DNA of 64,000 bases, taken from assembly GCF_025566885.1 (NCBI RefSeq), contig NZ_JAOQJQ010000006.1:62001-126000 (forward strand), read 5' to 3'. Positions 43,575 through 52,890 of this stretch are shown in pieces. The notes beneath the pieces were generated by a model that made no database searches, had not been told where the DNA came from, and was given only the letters and a program-made list of their open reading frames with translations. The position numbers and the translations under genes are program-made. Source of the stretch: Brotonthovivens ammoniilytica (GTDB lineage Bacteria; Bacillota; Clostridia; Lachnospirales; Lachnospiraceae). Every line of letters starts with the position of its first letter. Within the stretch, counting starts at the first letter, position 1.

Positions 43575-43787
43575 CACTACACAGGACTTTCTCCCGAGGC
43601 ACTGAATCAATTACATCAGTATCGTGAAATTCTCCCTCAGGAACCCGATTGGATGGAAATTGTAGATGTAGAAGAAAACTGGGCTTCTCATAAAAACTAC
43701 AGAGTCTTTGCACAATATCTTATTGAAAACACGATTATGGAAAAATTGCCTAAGGCTCTACATATCAACACTAAGTTTAATGTGTGA
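43575..43787 (+). pseudogene. Unrecognised C-terminal coding remnant
   Basis: An open plus-strand stretch of 70 codons with natural-looking protein composition (GLSPEALNQLHQYREILPQE...DWMEIVDVEENW...YLIENTIMEKLPKALH) runs from a stop at 43572 to a TGA at 43785, with no start. It lies opposite the beginning of the terminase frame, whose residues here look unnatural. I cannot name the family. It is likely the tail of a lost mobile-element gene. Confidence 0.4.
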
Positions 43788-43824
43788 ATCAGGCTTGGTT
43801 TTTTGGTTGTCCAAAAGGATGACA

Positions 43825-43905
43825 GTCTCCACATGAGTACCAAATCAAAACATATACCCACAAAATCACGGAAATATCGGCAATATTTATACAGTACTAA
43901 TACTA
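43825..43905 (-). repeat. Attachment-like repeat, copy 1 (rlmD-end junction)
   Basis: About 81 bp nearly identical to 45649-45729, starting at GTCTCCACATGAGTACC on the plus strand. On the minus strand it ends in CATGTGGAGAC, which encodes HVET as at the 3' end of rlmD. It continues outside the repeat into a tail reading LLDNQKTKPDSHIKLSVDM. The structure fits an old recombination junction. Confidence 0.65.
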
Positions 43906-43969
43906 CTCATGCATCCGTTTTCCCACAAAATATAGATTCTATTAATTTTGTATCACCTTAATGCAAAAT

Positions 43970-44995
43970 CTACTCCTCATTACCAATACTTTCTTCTACT
44001 GTCTTAATAGATTCCAATGCTTGATATTCCTGCTTTAATTCACGCAACAATTCTTCCTCGCTTGGTAAATACAATTTGTATTTTGAAGCGAAAATCTGTG
44101 TTTCATTTTCAGGTAACGTATACTTAACTACAGACTCACTTTTATCGGCACACAAAACAATACCAATCGGCGGATTATCTCCTTCATTCATAAGTTCTCG
44201 TTCATAATAATGAACATACATCTGCATCTGTCCTAAATCCTGATGTGTTAAGTCTCCAACCTTTAAATCAATCAACACAAAACATTTTAAGATGTAATTA
44301 TAGAATACAAGGTCAATTCTAAAATGACGTCCGTCAAATGTTATTCTTTTCTGCCTTGCGACAAATGAAAATCCTCTGCCAAGTTCCAAAAGAAATTTCT
44401 GTAAATGTGTAATTAACGCTTGTTCTAAATCACTTTCATAAAAATCATCATTAGGTGTCAGTCCAAGAAATTCTAATACATATGGGTCACGAATGACATC
44501 TTCTGGTTTCCTTGCCGGCTCTAATGTCTGTATTTCTTCTGCAACCTGCTCCTTATTTTTACTGGATAATAACCTTTCATAAAAAAAGGAATTTATCTGA
44601 CGCTCAAGCTGTCTTGTACTCCATTGAGATTTTACAGCTTCCTGCATATAAAATTCTCTTGCATTTTCATTCTCTACTCGCATTAGAAGGCGATAATGCG
44701 TCCAACTCAATTCGCTACGCAATGCGTAGCCATTTGGAAATGTTAAATAAAATTGCCGCATATTTTTCAAATTTGTAACGGTAAATCCTTTACCAAAATC
44801 CCGTGTCATTTGCTTTGACAACTCTTTTAACAAACCTGCACCATACGCAGCCTTTTCATTACCGCCTTGTTCTTCAATGATTGATTTTCCTATATTCCAG
44901 TAGGCTTCAACCATTGCAAAATTAGCTGTCTGATAAATCTTATTTCTTGCTGAGATTAAAATTTTTTTAATCTCATTATAAAATTGTTCATTCAT
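43970..44995 (-). CDS. PD-(D/E)XK nuclease-domain protein, YhcG/DUF1016 family
   Basis: 341 residues. The N-terminal DUF1016 helical domain is YNEIKKILISARNKIYQTANFAMVEAYWNIGKSI...LSWTHYRLLMRVEN. The C-terminal nuclease domain has FRIDLVFYNYILKCFVLIDLKVGDLTHQDLGQM, with the D...D-x-K catalytic pattern, and PIGIVLCADKSE. YhcG-type proteins are frequent in genomic islands, with suspected roles in DNA processing or defence. It is flanked by rlmD-end repeats, so it is cargo of a vanished element. It is intact. Confidence 0.85.
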   Translation of the reverse strand: MNEQFYNEIKKILISARNKIYQTANFAMVEAYWNIGKSIIEEQGGNEKAAYGAGLLKELSKQMTRDFGKGFTVTNLKNMRQFYLTFPNGYALRSELSWTHYRLLMRVENENAREFYMQEAVKSQWSTRQLERQINSFFYERLLSSKNKEQVAEEIQTLEPARKPEDVIRDPYVLEFLGLTPNDDFYESDLEQALITHLQKFLLELGRGFSFVARQKRITFDGRHFRIDLVFYNYILKCFVLIDLKVGDLTHQDLGQMQMYVHYYERELMNEGDNPPIGIVLCADKSESVVKYTLPENETQIFASKYKLYLPSEEELLRELKQEYQALESIKTVEESIGNEE

Positions 44996-45167
44996 AAAAG
45001 TCCTCCGCTAAGCCACACAAAACATTCACCTCATGTTTTATTTATACAGATCTCTTCTAAGTCGATTCACAAGTATATTAAACTGTTCCTCATTTTTCAG
45101 CTGAATAAGCAGGAAAAAGTACAATTTGAGCAAATACAATTATAGATTCGTATACCCTCTTTTTTCA

Positions 45168-45658
45168 TCAAAAATATACTTCTTTCTGTCTTGCATTGGT
45201 TGAAAGACGAATGTAGACAACACTAACGTTATAACTGAAGATCCTAGTATGCTGATAATTATAGATAATGTTATATCTATACTCATTTTCTAATCCCTTC
45301 TGCCATGATTCAATAATTTCAAAATGCTTCAATGCATCCTTTATTGCCTCTACCTTCTCTGCTGTCGGATGTTTCTTCGGCTGTTTCAATTCCTCTACCG
45401 CATTAGGAGCATCATACATCGGTAAGCCTAAATCTCTCTTAACCTCTGCAATATATGCAGTATGTACTTTGAAGCCGTATTTTGCTTCTATGTACTCCTT
45501 AATCATCTTGTAGGTAACTCGCTCTTTTGGCTTGTATGCAACGGCTTTCTTAGCAATATTATCAAGCGGCACTTTGCCCTCGCCCTCGCCAAACTCAACT
45601 TTTACGTTGATATGACTGTCGGGCTTTTTGTGGGAAAGCAGTACTACCGTCTCCACAT
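45168..45658 (-). pseudogene. rlmD-type C-terminal tail fragment
   Basis: The frame reads HVETVVLLSHKKPDSHINVKVEFGEG, then KVPLDNIAKKAVAYKPKERVTYKMI and a helical region. It has no start or catalytic part: it is only the C-terminal end of an rlmD-like gene plus an extension. The first 45 residues match the tail of the intact rlmD at 46957. It marks one boundary of an inserted segment rather than a working gene. Confidence 0.7.
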
Positions 45659-45729
45659 GAGTACCAAATCAAAACATATACCCACAAAATCACGGAGATA
45701 TGGATAATACTTATACAGTACTAACACTA
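45649..45729 (-). repeat. Attachment-like repeat, copy 2 (rlmD-end junction)
   Basis: Second copy of the 81-bp repeat at 43825-43905, differing at only a few positions. It begins inside the CATGTGGAGAC motif and extends away from the rlmD-tail fragment. It would be the distal end of the segment that carries the broken RhuM gene. Confidence 0.65.
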
Positions 45730-45815
45730 ATCGCGCAACCCTTTTCACACAAAAATATATTTAATACCATTTTTACACCATTTATTTTCTTCTGCTTTTT
45801 CCTACTTTATAAATT

Positions 45816-46836
45816 CTACTTTTCTCTTTCTTCTAATTCCATCAAAAACTTATCATAATCAGACATAAAGAGTCTGTCTTGTACAATACGATATTTTTCA
45901 AATTCTGTTTCTGCATGAAGTTTTGCCTGCTCTGCACTAATCTTACCTGTACCTGTAAGTATCTCATTTCCATTAAATTCCAGAAAACCATCCAAGCGCT
46001 TTGCCCAATCTTCCATACTCATCGGAATGTGACGTTCTGCCTGTAATTCTGCATAATCAAGATATAAAGACACAATCCTTTCCATATAGGACATTTCTTT
46101 GTCATTCAAATAATTCTTTGCAATTGACACATCAGCTTTTACAATTTTTCCATTTGGAGCTGCTTCCCATGTAGACAATCCCATATGTTCCTCTTCTGCA
46201 TTAGCTCGTTCAGCAATAAGTTCTGCTGCCGTATGTCTATGAACAGCCCAATGCATTTTATTTTGTACGTTCTGAAAGCCTTATCTCGCGGATGTTCTCT
46301 AACTGCCGCTCAAAATACTCATCTGTGAACATATGACCTTTTTTTAAACGCTCTTTATCCATTGACCAACCCTGAATGGTATAATCTTTAACAATTTGTC
46401 CCGACCATTTCCGAAAGCGAACCGCCCTGTCATTATTAACCTTAAATCCCACTGCAATAATCATCTGCAAATTATAATGGATAATTTCACGGTTTACCTG
46501 CCTTGTTCCTTCCGTTTGAACTATTCGGAATTTCCGAACAGTTGCTTCCTCCACAAGTTCACCATCGCCATATATTTTTTTAATATGCTCATTTATTGTC
46601 GGCAAACTTACGTCATAAAGCTGTGCCATCATTCTCTGCGTCAGCCATATATTCTCATCCTCATAGCGCATTTCCATACTATCCGCATTATCTCCGATAG
46701 ATGCGACATATGTCAGATATTCTGCTGCCGAGCTATGAATAGCTATCTCATTTTTCTTTTTTGTCAATATATTTCTCCCAATGCAATTTTTCATCGTTAC
46801 TCTAACACTAAAACCGCCTTTATCTAACGAGTTCAA
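45816..46836 (-). pseudogene. RhuM-family protein gene, broken by internal deletion
   Basis: The first frame (46258-46836, probable start ATG 46794) encodes the N-terminal RhuM part: ENIWLTQRMMAQLYDVSLPTINEHIKKIY...EIIHYNLQMIIAVGFKVNN...IREIRLSER. It then hits a stop after TK. The second frame (45816-46256) resumes HWAVHRHTAAELIAERANAEEEHMGL to the natural end. The codons for VQNK precede HWAV in the second frame, so about 25-30 residues between LSER and VQNK are deleted with a frame change. RhuM proteins occur in pathogenicity and accessory islands. Both halves are otherwise well preserved, suggesting recent damage. Confidence 0.8.
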
Positions 46837-46956
46837 ATTTTATTTATAATAAGTCCTTTCTCAGCCGCATTACCAACACATTAAACTATTCTTCATTTTG
46901 CTGTTAGAAAAATCTTTCTACTTCTTTTGTTAAACCGTTATCCTTGGAAATCAGCT

Positions 46957-48225
46957 TCAACTTAGGAATTTAACTCGCTCTTTCGGCTTATAGGTTTCTG
47001 TCCTTTCGGAGATTGCCTTTAAAGGAACTTTACCCCTACCCTCGCCAAACTCGACTTTTACGTTGATATGACTACCAGGTAACTTACGGGACAGAAGTAC
47101 TACCGTCTCAACATGCCCCGTAAACCCGAACATATCCACCGGCCACGCTTCTTTCATCTGATATCCTTTTTTTGTCAGATATTTTAAATCTCTGGCAAGA
47201 GTTTCGGGATTACAGGAAATGTACACGATTTTTTCAGGGGAAAGCCTCACTGCGGATTCCATAAACTCTTCCGTACTCCCGCTTCTTGGCGGATCCATAA
47301 AAACCACATCCGCTTTTTCCTTTTGCATTGCCATCTTCCGCATAAAAGCGCCGGCATCCCCCTGGAAAAAACGGATATTTTTTATCCCGTTAAGTTTTGC
47401 ATTCCGCACTGCATCCCGGACTGCATCCTTATTAAGCTCCACACCTATCACTTCTCTGGCGGATTTTGCGGCTATCATACCGATAGTTCCGATTCCGCAG
47501 TAGGCATCCAGTACCCTTTCTTCTCCGGTAAGCCCTGCAAGCTCTATAGCCTTTCCATAGAGCACCTCTGTCTGCACCGGGTTTACCTGATAAAAAGATT
47601 TTGCTGAAATGCGGAATCTGCATCCGCACAGCTGATCTTCAATATATCCTTTACCGTAAATAACCGTTTCTTTCTCGCCCAAGACCATACTGGTTTTTTT
47701 ATCGTTTACATTGATAAGCACCGTTGTAATTTCCGGGTGGAGCTTTAACAGTGCTTTCACAAAATTGTTCTTAGATGGCAGAATAGGAGAAGCAAGCACC
47801 AGCACCACCATGATCTCTCCGCTGGCAAATCCCCTGCGGATCAGTACATGGCGAAGGAGACCATAGCGGGTATCCTCATTGTATACTTTAATTTTAAAAG
47901 ACTTTAACAGTCCCCTGATATCATTAATAATTGCATCCGCCTTCTGATCCTCAATGAGACACTCAGTAACAGGAACTACTTTATGCGTTCCTTCCTGATA
48001 TACACCGGAGACAATGGTCCCATTTTTCTGTCTGTCAAACACTGCATGGACTTTATTTCTATAATGATATGGATTTTCCATCCCGATTATGGGCTTTACC
48101 TTCCCAAAGGGTTCTAGCAGCTTTCTTACCTTTGTCTGTTTTTGTTTTAACTGCTCTTCATAGGGGATTCCCTGATACTGGCAGCCGCCGCATTTTTTTG
48201 CCGCCGGACATTTCTTATTTTCCAT
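46957..48225 (-). CDS. rlmD: 23S rRNA (uracil-C5)-methyltransferase RlmD/RumA type
   Basis: 422 residues. N-terminal Fe-S-type cysteines CPAAKKCGGCQYQ are followed by the SAM-binding VLDAYCGIGTIGMIAAK and the motif MDPPRSG. The catalytic Cys is in VYISCNPETLARDL. It methylates a uridine of 23S rRNA (U1939-type or U747-type; RlmCD alternatives are possible). The normal end HVETVVLLSR is followed by about 45 extra residues (SHINVKVEFGEGRGKVPL...), repeated in the fragment at 45168. The 3' end therefore appears to be replaced by inserted elements. AAGGAG precedes the ATG. Confidence 0.9.
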   Translation of the reverse strand: MENKKCPAAKKCGGCQYQGIPYEEQLKQKQTKVRKLLEPFGKVKPIIGMENPYHYRNKVHAVFDRQKNGTIVSGVYQEGTHKVVPVTECLIEDQKADAIINDIRGLLKSFKIKVYNEDTRYGLLRHVLIRRGFASGEIMVVLVLASPILPSKNNFVKALLKLHPEITTVLINVNDKKTSMVLGEKETVIYGKGYIEDQLCGCRFRISAKSFYQVNPVQTEVLYGKAIELAGLTGEERVLDAYCGIGTIGMIAAKSAREVIGVELNKDAVRDAVRNAKLNGIKNIRFFQGDAGAFMRKMAMQKEKADVVFMDPPRSGSTEEFMESAVRLSPEKIVYISCNPETLARDLKYLTKKGYQMKEAWPVDMFGFTGHVETVVLLSRKLPGSHINVKVEFGEGRGKVPLKAISERTETYKPKERVKFLS

Positions 48226-48297
48226 AAAAACTCCTTTATATTCTCAACAGCTCCATCTTATTTTTTAGGTTATAGCAGATTATAGCAAAAACCCCGC

Positions 48298-49518
48298 CTA
48301 CTTTTCCTCACATACCTGGAAAATATAAAATTTCAGGTAATAAGACTCATCTGCACACCAGAGAATCGGATGGTCCGGCGCCTGGGTTTTAAATTCCACC
48401 TGCCGCAGTCTTTTATGTACATTCCGGGCCGCCTGATGAATGGTTTTTGTAAATAACTCATAGGACATAAAGTGTGAACAGGAACAAGTGGCCAGATAAC
48501 CGCCGTCTTTTACCAGTTTCATTCCACGCAGATTGATTTCCCGGTAGCCTTTTACCGCATTTTTAACAGACTTTCTTGACTTTGTAAATGCCGGAGGATC
48601 CAAAATTACCACATCAAACTTCTCACCTGCCGCTTCCAGCTTGGGAAGAAGTTCAAACACATCCGCACACTGAAACTTTACCCGCTCTTCCAGTCCGTTT
48701 AAAGCTGCATTTTCCCGGGCCTGTGCACATCCAAGCTCCGATGCATCCACGCCAAGTACCTCTTTTGCACCGGCGATTCCAGCGTTTAAAGCAAACGATC
48801 CTGTATGCGTAAAGCAGTCCAGTACTTTTGCACCTTTGCACAGTCTTTGAATTGCCAGCCGGTTATATTTCTGATCCAGAAAAAAGCCCGTTTTCTGACC
48901 GTCTTTAACATCCACCAGATACTTCACGCCATTTTCCGTAATTTCTACTTTCGTATCAAAGGATTCTCCTATAAATCCTTTCAAACGCTCCATGCCTTCC
49001 TGTTCCCGGACTTTTGCATCGCTTCGTTCATAGACGCCGCGGATTTTTATTCCGTCCCCAAGAAGTATTTCTTTTAATAATTCAATTAGTACAGGCTTTA
49101 ACCGGTCAATGCCCAGAGCCAGAGATTCCACAACCAGCACATCCGAAAATTTATCAATAACTATGCCTGGAAGAAAATCCGCTTCTCCGAACACAATCCG
49201 GCAGCTGGAGATATCCACGGTTTTTTTCCGATATTCCCAGGCGTCCCGCAGACGCATAGTTAAAAACTCCCGGTCAATTACCTGATCTTTGTTCCGGGTC
49301 ATCATTCGAATACGGATTTTAGAATTTTCATTAATAAATCCTTTCCCCATAGGATAACCGTCAAAATCATGTACAATAACAATGTCGCCATTTTCAAAGG
49401 AACCGGCAACAGAAGCAATCTCATTATCAAACACCCACATACCGCCGGCCTTTATCGTCCTTCCCTCTCCTTTTTTCAACGTTACCACTGCCAGATTTTT
49501 ATGTTCAAACTGTTCCAC
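48298..49518 (-). CDS. Class I rRNA methyltransferase, RlmI/RlmK-like with PUA domain
   Basis: 406 residues. The N-terminal PUA domain (VTLKKGEGRTIKAGGMWVFDNEI) is followed by a Rossmann methyltransferase. It has the SAM motif VLDCFTHTGSFALNAGIAGAKEVLGVDAS, ILDPPAFTKSR and CSCSHFM. It methylates C5 of a cytosine in 23S rRNA in characterised homologues; the exact site here is not predictable. It is next to rlmD on the same strand, 72 bp apart. Confidence 0.9.
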   Translation of the reverse strand: MEQFEHKNLAVVTLKKGEGRTIKAGGMWVFDNEIASVAGSFENGDIVIVHDFDGYPMGKGFINENSKIRIRMMTRNKDQVIDREFLTMRLRDAWEYRKKTVDISSCRIVFGEADFLPGIVIDKFSDVLVVESLALGIDRLKPVLIELLKEILLGDGIKIRGVYERSDAKVREQEGMERLKGFIGESFDTKVEITENGVKYLVDVKDGQKTGFFLDQKYNRLAIQRLCKGAKVLDCFTHTGSFALNAGIAGAKEVLGVDASELGCAQARENAALNGLEERVKFQCADVFELLPKLEAAGEKFDVVILDPPAFTKSRKSVKNAVKGYREINLRGMKLVKDGGYLATCSCSHFMSYELFTKTIHQAARNVHKRLRQVEFKTQAPDHPILWCADESYYLKFYIFQVCEEK

Positions 49519-49602
49519 ACACTTGTCCTCTTATTTTTATTTTAACTATCTTTATACTATTTGTTACTTTATTTTTCTTGTTGTATCTTTTATAATTCAC
49601 TG

Positions 49603-50427
49603 TCATATCCGGCCTTCTGAAAACCGACAGAGCATTTCATTGGTCAGGGTAAAATCATCACAAACCATAGAAAGTTCTTCTCTGGAAACCCATTTCGCCA
49701 TTGAAAGCTCATCCTCCTGGATGGTGATCTTATCACTGCCGTCAAGTTCACAAAAAAAGCCAAACAGGAGGCTTTCGGAAAAAGGCCATGGCTGGCATTT
49801 ATAATATCTCAGATTTTTTACTTTGACGCCGGTTTCTTCAAAAACTTCCCGGTGAACGGTTTCCTCAATGGTTTCTCCGATTTCTGTGAAACCGGCCACC
49901 AGAGCATACCGTCCCCGGTCCGGCCCCTTATATTTTGTTACAAGAATTTTATCTTCATGAATAACCGCAGCAATTACACAGGGGCTGATTTTAGGATATT
50001 CCATATTGTTACAGTCCGGACAGCGCATCATCCGTTCCTTTTCATCCGGCACCAGTTCCCGGCCACAGCGGCCGCAGTATTTGTGGCTGTCATACCAGCC
50101 TGCCAGCTGCATAGCAACCAGCCCCGCAAAGGCCAGATGCTTTGGAGCGGCAGGTCTGAGAAAATGAATTTTTCGCAGCTCATATCCATCCAGGAAAAGA
50201 TTGCGGCACAGAAAGAACCTGGTATCATTGATGGCAAACAAATATGTAAACATTCCCATTTTTCTGATATTCTCAGGAAGTTCATTATAAACAGGATAGC
50301 TGATTGTCCCATCCTGCTCCTTTAACAGGATTTTTCCATCTGTAATTCCAATAACAAAATCCTCTCCTGCAGGACTCATATTCTGATATTCATTATGATA
50401 AATAAACGGTTCTATTTCCTGAAACAT
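49603..50427 (-). CDS. nudC: NAD(+) diphosphatase (NADH pyrophosphatase, Nudix)
   Basis: 274 residues. The zinc ribbon is CGRCGRELVPDEKERMMRCPDC (about 112-133). The Nudix box is GFTEIGETIEETVHREVFEETGV with the catalytic Glu residues. The NudC family tail is QPWPFSESLLFGFF. It cleaves NAD(H) to NMN(H) and AMP and removes NAD caps from RNA. It follows the cobA/hemD gene by 68 bp. Confidence 0.93.
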   Translation of the reverse strand: MFQEIEPFIYHNEYQNMSPAGEDFVIGITDGKILLKEQDGTISYPVYNELPENIRKMGMFTYLFAINDTRFFLCRNLFLDGYELRKIHFLRPAAPKHLAFAGLVAMQLAGWYDSHKYCGRCGRELVPDEKERMMRCPDCNNMEYPKISPCVIAAVIHEDKILVTKYKGPDRGRYALVAGFTEIGETIEETVHREVFEETGVKVKNLRYYKCQPWPFSESLLFGFFCELDGSDKITIQEDELSMAKWVSREELSMVCDDFTLTNEMLCRFSEGRI

Positions 50428-50494
50428 TCTGCCTCATTCTCTTTCCTTTGTATTCTGTATTTTTTATATCTCCAGGACTTTACTCCCCGGACTT

Positions 50495-52009
50495 TTACCC
50501 CAGATGGTGTTTTAACTTTATTACCAGATCTGTCAGTGAATCTATCGTTGCCTGTTCTGCCATATAAGTTTTCATGCCAAACTCATCCGCCGCAGCTTTC
50601 GTCTGTTTTCCGATGCAGGCAGCTGTCACCTTTGTATAATCCAGCCCCGGCACTGCATTGACAAACCCTCTGACAGTAGATGCGCTGGTGAATACCGCAC
50701 AGTGCAGTCCCGTCTGTTCAAAAAATTTTACCTCATCCACCAGTTCTGACTGTTCATAAACAGTATCATAAATAGGCAGGTCTGTAACCGCCAGATCATC
50801 TCTGACCTGCAGCGCTTCCAGAAGTTCCTTTGTTCCAATAGCTGCTCTCGGAATCAAAATGCGGGCTCCGGGCTCACATTTAGCCGCCAGTTCTTCTCCC
50901 AGCGCCTTTCCGTCAAACACCTTTGGCATCAGATCCGGAAAAATTCCCCGCTCTTCCAATGCTCTGCCCGTCCCGGTTCCCAGAGCGGCAATTTTCAGAT
51001 TCCCCAAACGCCGGATATCCATACGAAGCTCCCTCATATACTCATCAAAGAAAATCCTCACACCGCTTGGACTGGTAAAGGCCATCCACTGATAACTGTC
51101 AATACATTCCAGTTCTTTCTTTATTTCAGTCCGGTCCTTTACCGCAGATACAGCAATGGCCGGAAGCTCTAACACTTCAGCTCCCTGCATTCTCAGCTTT
51201 TCTGCCATAACAGAAGTCAGTTCTTTAGGTCTGGTAACCAGTACCTTACACCCAAACAGCGGGAGATACTCATACCAGGAAAACTTATCCGCATTTTCAC
51301 AGACGCCGCCTACCACAATAATAGCCGGTGTTTTTATTCCCTGCCGCTCCACCTGAGCCTTTAACTGAGACACCGTCGATACTATTTTTTTCTGTCCTGC
51401 GGTTGTTCCCTGCTGAAGAACCGCCGCCGGAGTGTCGGGAGCCATACCGGCTCTGATCAGATTCGTGCAGATATCTTCAAGGGCTGTTACCCCCATTAAA
51501 AATACAAGGGTTCCTTTTGTATCCACCAGCGCTTTAAAGTTAATATCATATTCCTGGCCGGCCTTTTTATGACCGGTGATAATATGAACCGATGAACAGT
51601 AATCCCGGTGGGTTACTGGAATACCGTTATAGGCGGGCACTGCAATGGAGGAAGTCACACCGGGAACTACTTCAAAGGGAATCTGATGCTCCTTTAAAAG
51701 CTCCAGCTCTTCACCGCCTCTTCCAAATAAAAACGGGTCTCCTCCTTTTAAACGCACTACCCGATATCCTTTTTGGGCCTCTTTCAGTAAAATCCGGTTA
51801 ATCTGATCCTGGGGAACCAGATGATGTCCGGCCCGCTTTCCAACGTTAATGGTTTTCACGCCCTTTGGCACCATGGCCAGCACGCCGTCTCCCACCAGGC
51901 TGTCATAAACTACCACTTCCGCCTGCTCCAGTATTTTTTTCCCTTTTAATGTAAATAATCCAATATCTCCGGGGCCTGCACCTACAAGCCATACTTTCCC
52001 ACTTTTCAT
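50495..52009 (-). CDS. cobA/hemD: Uroporphyrinogen-III C-methyltransferase / uroporphyrinogen-III synthase fusion
   Basis: 504 residues. The N-terminal SUMT domain (1 to about 240) has WLVGAGPGDIGLFTLKG, RLKGGDPFLFGRGGEEL and the VVPGVTSSIAVPAYNGIPVTHR segment. The C-terminal HemD domain (about 250-504) has VLVTRPKE, WMAFTSPSGVRIFFD and FTSASTVRGFVNAV. One protein therefore closes uroporphyrinogen III and methylates it to precorrin-2, the branch toward siroheme and cobalamin. It overlaps hemC by 4 bp. It is last in hemA-sirC-hemC-cobA/hemD; hemB and hemL are not in the window. Confidence 0.95.
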   Translation of the reverse strand: MKSGKVWLVGAGPGDIGLFTLKGKKILEQAEVVVYDSLVGDGVLAMVPKGVKTINVGKRAGHHLVPQDQINRILLKEAQKGYRVVRLKGGDPFLFGRGGEELELLKEHQIPFEVVPGVTSSIAVPAYNGIPVTHRDYCSSVHIITGHKKAGQEYDINFKALVDTKGTLVFLMGVTALEDICTNLIRAGMAPDTPAAVLQQGTTAGQKKIVSTVSQLKAQVERQGIKTPAIIVVGGVCENADKFSWYEYLPLFGCKVLVTRPKELTSVMAEKLRMQGAEVLELPAIAVSAVKDRTEIKKELECIDSYQWMAFTSPSGVRIFFDEYMRELRMDIRRLGNLKIAALGTGTGRALEERGIFPDLMPKVFDGKALGEELAAKCEPGARILIPRAAIGTKELLEALQVRDDLAVTDLPIYDTVYEQSELVDEVKFFEQTGLHCAVFTSASTVRGFVNAVPGLDYTKVTAACIGKQTKAAADEFGMKTYMAEQATIDSLTDLVIKLKHHLG

Positions 52010-52890
52010 CCGTCTACTTCCTTCTTTAATTCTGCCGCCAGCATCCGTCCCAGGTCTTCGGCATTAGCCCGCTTCCCTTCTGCTGATTTTTTTCTGTAAA
52101 TCTGTTTCTCTTCACTATAATAAAGTCCCGTCAGATGCACACTCTCACCTTCTGCCCTTGCAAAAGCCGCCACCGGGGAAGAACATCCGCCGTTCAGATA
52201 GGCAACAAAGGCCCGCTCAGCCAAAGCCTCCACCGCAGCATCTGCATCCTGGTAGTCTTTCAGATAAGAATAGTCTTCTCCGCATCTGCCCTGAACCGCA
52301 AGGATTCCCTGACCGGCCGCAGGCAGTATTTCCTCCGGTGAAAAGTATCTTGAAATACGTGATTCTAATCCCAGTCGTTTTAATCCCGCAGCCGCCAGAA
52401 TTGTTGCGCCATATAACCCGTCATCCAGCTTTTTTAAACGCGTCTGCACATTTCCCCTGATACTCTCAAAAGATGCCTTTGGATAAAGTTCTTTTAGCTG
52501 AAGAATTCTTCTGAAACTGGAACATCCAATAGGTTTGGAAAAATCAATTTCGGTTTTTCCCGCTGGCAGTATCAGCGCATCCCTGGGATCTTCCCGTTTT
52601 GAGAAGGCTATTATAGGAAGCTCCTCTGAAATCTCCATGGGCATATCTTTCAGAGAATGCACCGACAAATCACTTCTTCTCTCCATCAGTGCCCTATCTA
52701 GTTCTTTTACAAACAGTCCCTTTCCTCCCACTTTATCAAGTGTCCGGTCCAGAATCATATCCCCGGTTGTCTTCATTGTCAGCAGTGAGATTTCCGTTTC
52801 CGGAAGATTTTTTTTAAGATATGACCGCACCATTTCACTTTGAATCACTGCCAGTCTGCTCTCCCGGCTTCCGATAACAATTTTTTTCAT
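52006..52890 (-). CDS. hemC: Hydroxymethylbilane synthase
   Basis: 294 residues, family-typical. Motifs: IGSRESRLAVIQSEMV at the start, LFVKELDRAL, VHSLKDMP (substrate loop), REDPRDAL and GNVQTRLKKLDDG. The dipyrromethane-cofactor Cys is in LNGGCSSPVAAFA. It polymerises porphobilinogen to preuroporphyrinogen for the fused HemD. It overlaps both neighbours by 4 bp. Confidence 0.96.
   Translation of the reverse strand: MKKIVIGSRESRLAVIQSEMVRSYLKKNLPETEISLLTMKTTGDMILDRTLDKVGGKGLFVKELDRALMERRSDLSVHSLKDMPMEISEELPIIAFSKREDPRDALILPAGKTEIDFSKPIGCSSFRRILQLKELYPKASFESIRGNVQTRLKKLDDGLYGATILAAAGLKRLGLESRISRYFSPEEILPAAGQGILAVQGRCGEDYSYLKDYQDADAAVEALAERAFVAYLNGGCSSPVAAFARAEGESVHLTGLYYSEEKQIYRKKSAEGKRANAEDLGRMLAAELKKEVDG

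Larger units (their letters stand above)
43836..47115. mobile_element. Stacked eroded elements at the rlmD 3' end
   Basis: Three CATGT(G/T)GAGAC sequences (about 47115, 45658 and 43834), each followed on the minus strand by an alternative rlmD-like C-terminal tail, divide this stretch into two segments. The outer end of each segment carries the same 81-bp repeat. Cargo: broken RhuM gene in the first segment, YhcG-like nuclease in the second. Integrases are missing. The interpretation is tandem insertions by elements that target rlmD, a known hot spot. Confidence 0.55.
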
